A stretch of 64,000 nt of DNA from UBA5704 sp036264355 (GCA_036264355.1 DATARD010000190.1:1-64000); one strand, 5' to 3'. Shown: positions 1 through 9,289, counted from the stretch's first letter. Notes: generated by a model from the sequence alone, not told the origin. A program made the numbers and translations.

Positions 1-548
1 TCGACTCCTGGGCGTTGACGGCCGGCGCCCCGACAGCCCGGGTCTTCAGTCACCTGGCGCCCCACCACCGGGACAGCTATGGTCCGGAGGTCCTCGCCGA
101 TGGCAAAGGACAGACAGCCTGGGTTGTTGCCCGCGGACCCGGTGAGTGGTTTGAGCTGGTCTTCGAGCCGTCCGGGTTCCACCCGGACGTTCCAGAGAAC
201 AACACGCGCACCGGTGTGGACCGGCTGTACCTCTGGAATGGGTACAACAAGAGCCCGGAGCGTTGGCAGGAGCACGCCCGTGTGCACCACCTTCGGCTTG
301 ACGTGGACGACAGGCCGGTCGCCGTCTTGACGTTGCTGGATGAGCAGCGACCCCAGAGCCAGAACCTTGTCCCATGCATGACGAAGAGAAGCCAGGAGGA
401 CCTCAACATCCTGCGAGAACTCCTGGAAACCGGAAAGATCACGCCGGTCATCGACCGGCGGTACAGCTTGAGCGAAGTCCCGCGGGCGATCCAATATCTT
501 GAGGAGGGGCACGCCCGTGGGAAGGTGGTCATCACTCCTGGTTCGTGA
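1..548 (+). pseudogene. Chimeric remnant: glycan-binding-type domain joined to an alcohol dehydrogenase C-terminus
   Basis: The frame is open to the left edge, so the gene is 5' partial; a TTG at 15 is only a possible start. Residues up to about 115 look like an NADase-type glycan-binding (discoidin-like) domain: a DGKGQTAWV motif, GEWFELVF, then WNGYNKSPERW. From about position 370 to the stop the protein instead reads like the last 55 residues of a zinc-type NAD(P)-dependent alcohol dehydrogenase (QEDLNILRELLETGK, VIDRRYSLSEVPRAI, EGHARGKVVI). These two halves do not belong together, so I infer that a deletion joined two genes in frame. No catalytic part of the dehydrogenase is present. Family assignment is by recognition and the fusion is inferred. 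Confidence 0.55.
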
Positions 549-647
549 CGAGAACACCGGCGACCGATGCTTCGCGATGTAGAGTTTGACCAGAGCGCTG
601 GTGTAGGGTGGGAAGTGGTGGGAGACCGGGCGTGCCGGTCGAGCGCA

Positions 648-1004
648 GTGGCGTGACCGCCGCACGCGGTGGCGTGAGGGTCGTGGATCGTGGCATCACA
701 GCATCGGGTCGTGGCATCACCGCCGTGCGCGGTGGCGTGACCGTCGCATGCAGTGGCGTCATCGTCGTGCGTGGTGGCGTGACGGTCGTACGCAGTGGCG
801 TCATCGTCGTGCGTAGTGGCGAGAGGGTCGTGCGCGATGGCGTGACGGTCGCACGCGGTGGCGTCACCGTCGTGGGTGATGCCGTGAGGGTCGCACGCAG
901 TGGGGTGAGGGTCGTGCGTCGTGCTGTAGTGGTCGTGCGCAATGGCGTGAGGGTCGTACGTAGTGGTGTGGAGGTCGTGCGCAATGGGGTGACGCGCAAC
1001 CGTA
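648..1004. repeat. Degenerate 21-bp tandem array, 17 units
   Basis: Seventeen consecutive 21-bp units with no insertion or deletion; the consensus reads GTGGCGTGAGGGTCGTGCGC plus a purine. Units differ by substitutions only. The last eight positions are nearly always C-G-Y-R-C-G-Y-R, so changes there are transitions that keep pyrimidine-purine alternation. Several frames stay open because the unit carries no stop, so long ORFs here are artefacts of the repeat. No gene is supported between 549 and about 1437. Confidence 0.9.
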
Positions 1005-1140
1005 GTGGCTGCCCAGCCGCCCTCACCCCCGTCCTCTATAGGCGCTAACTTCAAGTAGTGGAGGGGCTTGCTCCCTCCGGTCCTGAATCCGCCGTCCAAA
1101 CCCGAGCCGTGAGTCTCCCGTGAACGCGGACGCGCCATCC

Positions 1141-1270
1141 GCGTCTGGAGGGCGGTGACCGCCCTCTGGAATTGGGGAGCCCGCGTCTGGAGGGCAGCGA
1201 CCGCCCTCGAGGAATGGAAGAGCCCCGTCTGTAATACAGTGCTCACCGTCCCGGTGGGGAAGCCCCGCAT
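1141..1270. repeat. About 2.5 copies of a 42-44-bp repeat with an internal palindrome
   Basis: Copies begin at 1141 (42 bp) and 1183 (44 bp), with a more diverged copy from about 1227. The first contains GAGGGCGGTGACCGCCCTC, a near-perfect inverted repeat; in the second the arms GAGGGC/GCCCTC are kept around a changed centre. Each copy ends in GGGGAGCCC or AGAGCCCC. It resembles dispersed intergenic palindromic repeats of high-GC bacteria. The unit is unrelated to the 21-bp array just upstream. Confidence 0.7.
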
Positions 1271-1437
1271 CCGCACAGCGACGAGCCGCCTGCGTTCCGC
1301 GAGTATCCAGATCTCGACAGCCGACGGCCGATCGCTGGACCGTGACACTCGTCTGGTGGATCGTGACGGCCGGCTGTTGCGGCCGCGAGGGCGGGGGCAA
1401 GGGCCGAAGACCCGGGGTCACATGTCGAGGAAGAGGA

Positions 1438-1572
1438 TCAACGTCGGTCTTCGCTGACCAACACGACGATCTGCTCACCGCTCTCGGCCCGCTGCAAATA
1501 GCTCGAGAGCTGGGTCGCCTTCGGCGTTCGGCTGAAGTAGTTTTTCGGTGTCGAGGTGTTTGGTATAGAAGC
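1438..1572 (-). pseudogene. Possible fragment of a Phd/YefM-like antitoxin
   Basis: Between a TAG at 1573-1575 and a TGA at 1438-1440 the minus strand reads a 44-codon stretch with no start codon. It contains KATQLSSYLQRAESGEQIVV, which resembles the N-terminal half of prevent-host-death antitoxins. Immediately upstream another short open stretch ends PEQIRARVEAIVR-stop, like the C-terminus of an unidentified protein. Both are too short to prove. I read the region as gene debris next to the nucleotidyltransferase. Confidence 0.25.
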
Positions 1573-1636
1573 CTAACGAACGATGGCTTCGACCCGCGCG
1601 CGGATCTGCTCCGGCGACGGCCACGGTCAACGTCCT

Positions 1637-2266
1637 TCAGGAACCCGCGGTGTACGCGCGACGGGCTTGGGGGTGTCCTGCGCGCCGCAGGCATTCTTCA
1701 AGTCGGCCGATTCCGGCAGGGCCGACATACTTCCGCGTGAGATTCCGCGTCAGCTCGACGTCCATGTCCAAGACCTTGGCAAGGAGTCGAATGCAGTCGC
1801 GCTCGTCCTTGTCCGTTCCTGCACCCAGCTTCATTGCGACCAGGTACTCAGGAGGTGTAACCGGCACGTCTCGGAAACGATCTTCGCCACGCGAGGCAGC
1901 TTCGATGGCTTCGAGATACAGCGGCTGCAGATTACCCCACTCCTCATTCGATCTGTCGATAAAATCTGTGCGGATTCCCTTCTCAGGAACCTGCGCATTG
2001 ACACCGCCGATAGACAACTGACTGACCTTCGCATCGGTCGCATGAAGCCGTTGAAGAATCGCCGGGATTCTCGATTGAGGCACGGCAAAATCAACATCCT
2101 TTGTATACTCATGATCGGCCATGTCCTCGAGCCAATACCACATCGCAACCTTGCCGATCAGGGCATGCCGGGTTTTCGCATCCCTCAGGATCTGAAGGCC
2201 GAATTCCGTCGACGGCACGGGGTCGAAGGTCGCAAGCTTCGGAGCTTTTGCACGTCGAGGCGCCAT
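1637..2266 (-). CDS. AbiEii/AbiGii-like nucleotidyltransferase family protein
   Basis: A 209-residue protein when started at the ATG at 2266; an upstream in-frame start at 2347 would add 27 unlikely residues. Near residue 35 it has HALIGKVAMWYW followed by TKDVDFAV, the pattern of the minimal nucleotidyltransferase fold of AbiEii-type toxins and related substrate-binding proteins. A later PEYLVAMKLGAG and DERDCIRLL match the helical part of that family. Such proteins act as toxins that modify tRNA or as orphan accessory genes. No clear partner antitoxin is intact beside it, only the doubtful fragment at 1438-1572. Base composition is visibly less GC-rich than the neighbours, consistent with transfer. 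Confidence 0.7.
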   Translation of the reverse strand: MAPRRAKAPKLATFDPVPSTEFGLQILRDAKTRHALIGKVAMWYWLEDMADHEYTKDVDFAVPQSRIPAILQRLHATDAKVSQLSIGGVNAQVPEKGIRTDFIDRSNEEWGNLQPLYLEAIEAASRGEDRFRDVPVTPPEYLVAMKLGAGTDKDERDCIRLLAKVLDMDVELTRNLTRKYVGPAGIGRLEECLRRAGHPQARRAYTAGS

Positions 2267-2315
2267 GGATGGACGATAACTCACTTCCCGCGAAGGGACA
2301 AGGTGGGCGGATCGC

Positions 2316-2339
2316 ACCGCGGGCCGAAAGGCCCGCGGT
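2316..2339 (-). terminator. Strong hairpin after the SQR-FadL-small protein operon
   Basis: Perfect 10-bp stem ACCGCGGGCC/GGCCCGCGGT closing a GAAA loop (TTTC on the minus strand), 15 bp beyond the last stop of the minus-strand operon. There is no T tract, so intrinsic termination is plausible but not proven. Confidence 0.5.
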
Positions 2340-2353
2340 CGTGTCAATCTGAT

Positions 2354-2620
2354 TCACCGCTGCGGCGGCGGTGGTACCGGAGTGCCGGGTGTCGGAGCAG
2401 TCGCCGGCTTCGGTTCCATCCCCGGATGGTTGTCTTCCAGCCACTTGCGGAGACCTTTCATGTCTTTCACCACGCGCAGGAAACGGCGGCCGGTGGGAGT
2501 GAGCTTCTTCGAGCCGGGACGCTGTTCGTGGCAGCTTGCGCCCTGGGCCTGGGGACCGCTCGCGAGGTAGAGAATGGCGAAGGCGGCGAGCAGGATGGCG
2601 GTGAGACGTGCGGTTTTCGT
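2354..2620 (-). pseudogene. Small secreted protein, frameshifted, no standard start codon
   Basis: It begins 13 bp after the FadL-like stop. A signal-peptide-like stretch (TARLTAILLAAFAILYLASG) lies in one frame and follows AGAGAGGA at normal distance, but the codon at the start position is ACG. After about 2530 the coding pattern moves to another frame that reads SCHEQRPGSKKLTPTGRRF, then KGLRKWLEDNHPGMEPKP and a Pro-rich tail. The CH after the signal peptide and the LTPTGRRF motif suggest a remnant of a small c-type haem protein, but no complete CxxCH is seen. Missing start plus frameshift point to decay like that of its two upstream neighbours. Confidence 0.45.
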
Positions 2621-2633
2621 GGCGTGTTCCTCT

Positions 2634-3945
2634 CTAGAGATCCGTCGCCCAGGAGACGCCGAAGCTCACGGTCCACTGCGCATGGTCCACGCGGGCGCCG
2701 GGACCGAAAGGATTGATCCGGGGATCGGGGTTGTCGTTCGTGACGCTCTTGTTGAAAGCGCGCTCGATCGCGAAGCCGTAGGTGGTGTTGCCGCGCAGCC
2801 AGCCGGCGCCGACGCTCAGGTGCTGCTCGGTCGTGGCCGGGAAGAGCGGCGTCAGGGTGACGCTCGGCACCGGGTTTTCGCCGTAGTTGTAGCCGGCGCG
2901 GAGGGTCAGGGCCTGGGTCAGCCGCCAGTCGGCGCCCAGCGCGTAGACCCACTGGTCTTTCCAGTTGAAGACGAACGGCAGCACGACTTCGGACGGCGCA
3001 CCCTGCACGTCGGGATTCGTGCCGGTGACGGTGACGGTGTTGATGGCGTGATCCCAGAAGTACCGGTTTGACGTCGAACGCCAGCACCCAGTCCGGGGTC
3101 GGCCGGTAGGCCATGCCGGCGCCCACCTGCGCGGCGAAGGTGAAGCCGTCCAACGTGGCGTCGTAGTGGACCTCGCGGCCGAGCTGCGGGTGGGCGATGA
3201 AGTTGATCCGCATGTCCCCGCCGTCAAACTTGCTCTTCGTTTCGGTCTGATAGATGGCGCCGAAGGAAAGCTTTTGATTCGCCCGCCACCACCAGCCGAC
3301 GCGCTCGCTGGTCTGCAGGCCGCCGGCCTTGTTCATGGCGGCGCCGAAGAAGCTGTTCGCCGGATCCTGCGCGTTGAAAAACGAGGTGTGCGGGAAGAAA
3401 CGGAAGGAGGCGTCGGCGTAACCGATGTTGACGGACGCCCCGAGCGCCATGTCGGGATTGATCGCATAGGCGACGGTGGGCGTCAGGGTGCCGAAGCGGA
3501 CCTCGGAGTAGGTTTCGTCGCGGGTGCCGAACGGCGTGCGAAGGTTCTGGAACGTCGCTCCCATGCCACCCTGGGCGAGGAAGCCGAGCCCCCAGCTCCA
3601 GGGCGAGCCCGGACGCGAGCGCACGTAGGCGAAGGCGGGCAGCGGAAAGTACCGGCCCTTGGCGTCGGTCTCGCCGTTGAGGCCGTTTTCGAATTTGAGC
3701 TGCGGGGCGAGAACGGCGAGGTTCAAGCTGAAATGTTGCCCCTGGAGCTGAGCGATCCCGGCGGGGTTGAAGTTGAGAGCGAGCGTGCGGTCGGCGACCG
3801 CGATATTGGCACCGTCACGGCCGGCCGTCTCGGCGCCGTAGCTGGTGAGGAACATGCCGTTGGTGGCACCGGCCGGCCCCGCGAGGACGCCGAGGAACAC
3901 AACGGCAAGGAGCACGATGAGGAGGTTTTGGGTGAAACGGTTCAT
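2634..3945 (-). pseudogene. OmpP1/FadL-family outer membrane protein, one-base frameshift
   Basis: The ATG at 3945 follows a GGGAGGA ribosome site. A signal peptide (LLIVLLAVVFLGVLAG) is followed by the FadL-type N-terminus ATNGMFLTSYG, then ALNFNPAGIAQL and alternating beta-strand segments typical of the long-chain fatty acid/hydrophobe porin barrel. Near 3072 the frame is lost at an AAA run: removing one A gives FDVNRYFWDHAIN and the reading continues to a normal C-terminal strand ending VSFGVSWATDL at the TAG. Without the indel it would be about 436 residues, the usual family length. FadL homologues often sit beside sulfide oxidation genes. The cause may be a real mutation or a homopolymer sequencing error. 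Confidence 0.75.
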
Positions 3946-3984
3946 GGTCGATTCCTCCCGGGCCGGAAGGAGCGGATCAGATGA

Positions 3985-4680
3985 AAATGATCTGCGCTCG
4001 CCGTCCACCTCGGAGGCGTTGAACTGCGGCTCCACTTCGATTTTCTTTTCGTCGAGCAGATGGCGCAACGTCGCCGACGCCACCGGCTTGGTGAAGCAGC
4101 CGTCGAGCGGCGTGGTGAAGACGAGCTCCACCCGGTCGCGGATGCCGCGGCGGGTGAAGTATTCATCGGCCAGGAAGATGAACTCGAGCGGCGCCACCGG
4201 ACATTTGATGGGCATCTCCACGATGTTCATCACCAGCCGTCCGCCGGGGAATGTCTCCAGCTTGGAGCGCAAGGCGAGAGCGCCTTCGAGGGTATAGAAG
4301 TCGTGCACCGTGTCGCGCCAGTGCGCTCCCAAAAGACCTGCGGTCTCCTCCGGATGCGGCTGGCAGCCGCTCGCGATCACCAGCAGGTCGTAGGGCAGGA
4401 TCCCTCCGCCGTCCAGAACCACCTTTTTCTGTTCCGTCTCCACTCGCTGCACGCCGTCGCGAATCCACAGGACGCGCGGTGAGATCGTCTCCTACCGCGG
4501 TCGTTCGAGCTTCGCTTCGTCCCGTGCCCCGAAGGGAAGGAACAGCAGGCCGGGTTGATAGAGATGTTTTTCCGCCGGATCGACGACGATGATGGACCAG
4601 CCGGAAGGAAGGGCGCGGCCCATCCGGTTCGCCACCATCGTCCCGCCGGTTCCGGCACCAAGAATGACCAGTCTTTTCAT
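3985..4680 (-). pseudogene. Sulfide:quinone oxidoreductase-like flavoprotein, nonsense codon and 3' truncation
   Basis: The N-terminus MKRLVILGAGTGGTMVANR is a Rossmann FAD-binding GxGxxG motif, and DPAEKHLYQPGLLFLPFG is typical of SQR-type enzymes. An in-frame TAG at 4492-4494 breaks the frame after residue 62. Beyond it the same frame resumes with PYDLLVIASG, HDFYTLEGALALR, the Cys-containing VEMPIKCPVAPLEF and TPLDGCFTKPVA. Similarity stops near 3985 and the C-terminal half, including the membrane-binding end, is missing; the FadL-like gene starts directly after. In life the enzyme oxidises sulfide and reduces quinone at the membrane. The loss of the C-terminus argues against a mere sequencing error. 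Confidence 0.75.
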
Positions 4681-4714
4681 GATCGGCTCTCCCGTTCTGA
4701 TCAGACGGAGAGAG

Positions 4715-4730
4715 AGCAGATCCTATGCCA
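4715..4730 (-). promoter_or_regulatory. Sigma-54 promoter of the SQR operon
   Basis: On the minus strand the site reads TGGCATAGGATCTGCT. The -24 GG and -12 GC are ten bases apart, the exact spacing of the TGGCAC-N5-TTGCW consensus. Transcription would start near 4703, about 23 bases before the SQR ATG at 4680. The fragment of a sigma-54 activator directly upstream supports the call. Confidence 0.65.
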
Positions 4731-4780
4731 GGATCACAGCCTTTTATTTTCAGTGGATTGCGCGCTGTTTCGACCGGCTT

Positions 4781-4830
4781 GCAACATTCCGTTGCACACC
4801 GTTGCGACGCGGTGTTTCAGGCTTGAAACA
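4781..4830 (-). promoter_or_regulatory. Upstream activator sites for the sigma-54 promoter
   Basis: TGTTTCA-GGCT-TGAAACA at 4813-4830 is a perfect 7-bp inverted repeat, about 85-100 bases upstream of the promoter, where enhancer-binding proteins normally sit. A second, GCAAC-ATTCC-GTTGC, lies at 4781-4795, and another GTTGC half-site follows. I infer that one or both bound the activator whose 3' half remains at 4844-5566. Confidence 0.5.
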
Positions 4831-4843
4831 CGCCGTGACTGCG

Positions 4844-5566
<723 letters not shown>

Positions 5567-5671
5567 CAGGTTGAGGATGCGGCAGCGGACCGCCGGGAGG
5601 CGCCACCTCCAGGGGTGGCTGGGAACATGCCCGCCGGGCAGGTCGGGGAAAAGAGGCGCGAGGGGTTGGCT

Positions 5672-8600
5672 CTACGTCGAGAGTCGACCGGAGGGTGAGG
5701 CCAGCGCCAGCACGGACGGCACGCGGTCCGGATCGGCGAGACGGAGCAGGCCGTAGCCGATGCCGGCGAGGCCGTTCATCAGGCCGGGAGACTCGACGCC
5801 GCCGCGGGTTCCGCACCGCGGTCCGTGCCGTTCGATGCCGGCGAGCACGGCGGCGGTGTGGCGCTCCACGTCCGCGACAGAGGCGCCGAGCTGCCGCGCG
5901 GCTTCGAGGAGGACGTCGAGGTTCCCCAGGTCGCCGTGGCAGAGGCAGTGGCTCTGCCCGAAGCCGCGGTCGGCGGTCAGGTGGAGAGCGTCTGTCAGCT
6001 CGCGCTCCAGAGCCTTCCGCTCCGGCCGGCCGGCAGGCAAGTGGCGTAGCGCGCGGAGGCGGGAGAGGGCCACGCCCGGGGCGCCGTAGCACCAGGCCAT
6101 GGCGACCGTGCTCTCGGGCGGCGGCGCCTCTCCGTCCTTGCGGTCCATCCAGCGCGCGAGCTCCGGCCAGAAGGCGTCCCGCTCCCAGGCGAAGGCAGCG
6201 AGACCGGTCTCGGTGAAACGCGTCTCGCCGGTCGCGGCGCCCAGCTCCAGGAGCGCCAGCCCGATCCCCGCATTGCCGTGCGAAAAGCCGATCTGCGGCT
6301 CCGCGGTGGCGAGGCGGGTGAGCCAGCCGAGCCCCGCGCCCGCCGGCTGTGCCCGCGCCAGCAGCCGCTCACCGCAGAGGACGGCAGTGGCCAACGCATC
6401 GCCGGACGAACCGGCGCTCTCCGCGGCGTGGAAAGCGAGCAGCCCGAAGATCGCTCCGGCGGCGCCGCCCACCACGTCGCAATCCTCGTCGGCCTCCAAC
6501 CGGGCCGCGATCCGTTGCGGAATCCGCTCGGCCGCGGCCAGCAGCTCCTCGTCGCGCCACAAGACCGCGAGGTGAGCGAGAGTGTAGAGAATGCCGCCCC
6601 AGCCCAGGAAGGCGCCGATGTTGGTGATCTCGTCCACTCCGCTGTCCAGACGGGAGCGCAACGCCGCCACCGCCTCCCGCGCGAGCCGGGTGGCTGCCGC
6701 ATCGCCGGCCGCCTCCCCGAGATGGCCGAGAAAGAGGGCGACGCCCGGCAGGCCGGCATAGAGGTCCTCCGGCGTCGGGGAGAGCGACCATACCTTGTTG
6801 CGGTACTCCAGGCCGATCCAGGTGGCCAGGCCGTCGCCGCGGAGGGCCAGGGTCGATAACCGGTCGCCGATCGAACGCGCCGCCGCGATCAGCCGCTCCC
6901 GCACTTTGCCCATCGGCACCACCTCCGACTCGGCGGACGTGGACGCGGCCCAGCCCATATCTCCGAGATCGTCGCGGTTGAGGAGCTGGGTGCCCAGGGA
7001 GAGGCGAATCAGCGTGGCCTGCCGTTCGAGGTCCGCTTCGTCGAGAGTGGCGATGCGGCGCTGCACGGCGAGGAACGACGGTTCGGAAAAGAAGCCCGCG
7101 ATGCGCTCGCCGCGGCTGGTCCACAGATCGACCGACGCGGGACAGGCGGTGAACGCGGGGATGTCCCCACCGTGCAGGTCGGCGTGCTCGGCGGCGATCA
7201 CCCGCGCCAGGGCCGGCTGCTCGCCGATCCCCACCCACAGGCGGTCGAAGAGGAGGTCGCGGTCCAGCGCGTCGCGCAGCACATCAGGGTGGAAGCTCTC
7301 GGTGAGCAGCAGGCCGTACATCTGCGTCGGCCGCAGCACGGCCCGCACCGGATCGCCGGCAAAGCGGGAGACCGGGCTGCCCGGCGCGAGCAGCTCCTCG
7401 CGGCGGCGTATCAGCAGGCGGTAGACGTCGGCGAATCCGGCGGCCATCTCCGCCGTGTAGCCCGCCGCCTCGACGTCCTTGCCGTCGAGCTGCGGCCGGT
7501 TGTGCCCGCCCGGCAAGGGCACCCGTTCGCGGACCGCGCGCATCTCGTCGGTGCCGGCGCCGGTCCACTGCAACACCTTCTGCGGTGAGGGGAGCCCGGC
7601 GACCGACGACACGCCGCTCAGGTCGATCCCTTCGAAGTCTTCGCTCTGGCCGACGCGGAACGGCAGCAGGCCGATGCGCAGCACCGAGCGCTCCATCGCG
7701 TATGCCACCAGCCTCTCGTCCGGCCGCTTCGACGCGGCGTGATCCATCCGCGGATGGAACAGCGATTCGAGATCCACCACCACCGACTGATCCCCGGCCG
7801 CGATCAGGTTTTCATAATGACAATCGGTGGCTTCGAGAGCGTAGAGCAGGGCGAGAAGACCGCCCAGCCGGCGGTGATAGAGCGCCACCTCGGATTCGCC
7901 GGCGCATCCGGCGGCGGTCACGTGCTCCATCCAGCCATAGCTCCCGCGATCCATCACCCGGACGGTGCGGAACGGCGGCAGATCGCCGCCGGCATTGAGC
8001 CAGGCCAGCAGGTCCTGGAAGTGAGAGTCGGCGGCCAGGGGGCGCGGTTTGTAGACCAGCCGCGCGCCGGAGGTGAATCCCAGGACGCGCACCGCCCGGC
8101 CGCCGCGGTGCCGGTCGCCGGCGCCGCCGTCCACCGAGGTCAGTGTCCCGGGATGCCCGGCGGGAAAAAACGTCTGTTTGATCTCCGGCCAGTCCGCCGC
8201 CAGCCGCTCGAGCAGCTCCAGCGAAGCGTTCACCCAGAGGCCCAGGCTCTCGGTGGCCAGGCGGGCGAGGACCGGGTACTCGGCGAAGAGCGCCGCCGCG
8301 ATCTCCGGCCGGCGCAGGCGTTCGACGAACGCGGCATAGCGCTCCCCGGGAGTCTCGCCGGGGAGAAATCCCTGGAGCCGTGCCACGTGCATCTCCAGGA
8401 CGAGGGTGCGGCCGATGATGCCGAGGAGCTGCCAGGGGAGCGTTTCCGCGAGCATCTTCTCCACCGCCATGGTGTCGAAGGGCGGCCGTTCGATGCGGCC
8501 AATTCCAGCGCGCAGGCTGCGGCGGGCCTGCGCGATGAGCGGGCGGACCAGCTCGAGGAACGCAACTCCCGGATCTCCCTCCAACGCCGCCGGCAGCGGC

Positions 8601-8923
8601 AGCGGCTCGGCGGACACCGGTGTGGCGAGCCCGCCGGCAAGATCGTCCAGCCACGCGGGGCGGGTAGCCAGCCGCGCCGCCAGGCTCTCCAGCGGGACGG
8701 CGAGGAGCTGCGCGAGAGAACCCTCGTCGAGCCCGACATCGGCGAGACGGCGGGACAGCCAGCCGTCGGTGCGGAACGGGGAGAGCTCCCGCCACTGCTT
8801 CAGGCGGTGGGCGGCGACGGTGTTCGGCGATGGCGGAGTCTCTGGATGCAAGACGGGATGCAGGGCGGCGCGCTCGGCGAGGGTCAGAGCGCGGTGGAAT
8901 TCGGTGAGATCGCGATCCGTCAT
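5672..8923 (-). CDS. lanM: LanM class II lanthipeptide synthetase
   Basis: A 1083-residue bifunctional enzyme, the usual LanM length. The N-terminal dehydratase (DUF4135-type, kinase-like) phosphorylates and eliminates water from Ser/Thr of the precursor; visible motifs are GARLVYKPRPLA, TDCHYENLIAAG and VVVDLESLFHP. The C-terminal LanC-like cyclase adds Cys to the dehydro residues; its zinc ligands are Cys945 (WCYG) and Cys995-His996 (CHG). The ATG at 8923 has a GGGAGG site; an upstream start at 9046 would overlap the precursor gene and is rejected. It lies downstream of two precursor genes on the same strand. No LanT transporter/protease, LanP or immunity gene is in the window. Confidence 0.95.
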   Translation of the reverse strand: MTDRDLTEFHRALTLAERAALHPVLHPETPPSPNTVAAHRLKQWRELSPFRTDGWLSRRLADVGLDEGSLAQLLAVPLESLAARLATRPAWLDDLAGGLATPVSAEPLPLPAALEGDPGVAFLELVRPLIAQARRSLRAGIGRIERPPFDTMAVEKMLAETLPWQLLGIIGRTLVLEMHVARLQGFLPGETPGERYAAFVERLRRPEIAAALFAEYPVLARLATESLGLWVNASLELLERLAADWPEIKQTFFPAGHPGTLTSVDGGAGDRHRGGRAVRVLGFTSGARLVYKPRPLAADSHFQDLLAWLNAGGDLPPFRTVRVMDRGSYGWMEHVTAAGCAGESEVALYHRRLGGLLALLYALEATDCHYENLIAAGDQSVVVDLESLFHPRMDHAASKRPDERLVAYAMERSVLRIGLLPFRVGQSEDFEGIDLSGVSSVAGLPSPQKVLQWTGAGTDEMRAVRERVPLPGGHNRPQLDGKDVEAAGYTAEMAAGFADVYRLLIRRREELLAPGSPVSRFAGDPVRAVLRPTQMYGLLLTESFHPDVLRDALDRDLLFDRLWVGIGEQPALARVIAAEHADLHGGDIPAFTACPASVDLWTSRGERIAGFFSEPSFLAVQRRIATLDEADLERQATLIRLSLGTQLLNRDDLGDMGWAASTSAESEVVPMGKVRERLIAAARSIGDRLSTLALRGDGLATWIGLEYRNKVWSLSPTPEDLYAGLPGVALFLGHLGEAAGDAAATRLAREAVAALRSRLDSGVDEITNIGAFLGWGGILYTLAHLAVLWRDEELLAAAERIPQRIAARLEADEDCDVVGGAAGAIFGLLAFHAAESAGSSGDALATAVLCGERLLARAQPAGAGLGWLTRLATAEPQIGFSHGNAGIGLALLELGAATGETRFTETGLAAFAWERDAFWPELARWMDRKDGEAPPPESTVAMAWCYGAPGVALSRLRALRHLPAGRPERKALERELTDALHLTADRGFGQSHCLCHGDLGNLDVLLEAARQLGASVADVERHTAAVLAGIERHGPRCGTRGGVESPGLMNGLAGIGYGLLRLADPDRVPSVLALASPSGRLST

Positions 8924-8942
8924 TGCGCCTCCCGTCAGAAGG

Positions 8943-8964
8943 CGGGCGCGCCAGAGCGCGCCCG
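8943..8964 (-). promoter_or_regulatory. GC-rich stem-loop between lanA and lanM
   Basis: CGGGCGCG/CGCGCCCG forms a perfect 8-bp stem between the precursor stop and the lanM ribosome site. No T run follows it on the minus strand, so it is more likely an attenuator or an RNA stability element that lowers lanM relative to the precursors than a full terminator. Confidence 0.5.
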
Positions 8965-8994
8965 TCGGAGCGAAAAAATGTTGGCTACGGCGTC

Positions 8995-9213
8995 CTAGGC
9001 CGTCGTGCAGCAGGAGCGCCAGTTGAGGAAGGTCCACTCCGTGCACGTCCTGGCAGTCGTCTGAAGGGCGCCGCCGGCCACCACCTTGAGCCGGTCGTCG
9101 CTCAGCTCGATGGCGCCCGCGGGGTTGTCCGGGAGTTGCGCCAACTCATCCGGTGAAAGGCTGGCGCGATAGAGGGGATCTTTCCAGGCACGTACGATGT
9201 CGATCTTATGCAT
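8995..9213 (-). CDS. Class II lanthipeptide precursor 1 (proximal to lanM)
   Basis: A 72-residue peptide with an AGGAGG site before the ATG at 9213. The leader resembles the mersacidin/lichenicidin family: MHKIDIVRAWKDPLYR, then SLSPDELAQLPDNPAG, and it ends in the double-glycine motif VVAGG. The 24-residue core is ALQTTARTCTEWTF then LNWRSCCTTA, with three Cys and eight Ser/Thr, so up to three thioether rings. It is nearly identical to the second precursor 76 bp upstream. Modification by the adjacent LanM is inferred from the gene order. Activity of the product is unknown. Confidence 0.92.
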   Translation of the reverse strand: MHKIDIVRAWKDPLYRASLSPDELAQLPDNPAGAIELSDDRLKVVAGGALQTTARTCTEWTFLNWRSCCTTA

Positions 9214-9289
9214 CCACAGTCCTCCTGGGGTCAAAAGGCGGACACGTCGGAAGCGCGCCCGCCTGGGTGAGGGTGTACGGACGCAGCCT

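Noticed and set aside
648..1004. CRISPR array
   Set aside because: There are no spacers: the units follow each other directly and vary internally. No cas gene is present.
77..1348. Long minus- and plus-strand ORFs across the 21-bp array
   Set aside because: All frames are open because the repeat unit has no stop; the translations are heptad echoes of the repeat without start sites or known domains.
1438..1700. Possible intact antitoxin gene next to the nucleotidyltransferase
   Set aside because: The Phd-like stretch has no start codon and only 44 codons; it is listed only as low-confidence debris.
2467..4452. A single 661-residue SQR-FadL fusion protein
   Set aside because: The frame is continuous, but a proper ATG, ribosome site and signal peptide lie at 3945, and the end after 3072 is out-of-frame sequence. 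These are two damaged genes, not a fusion.
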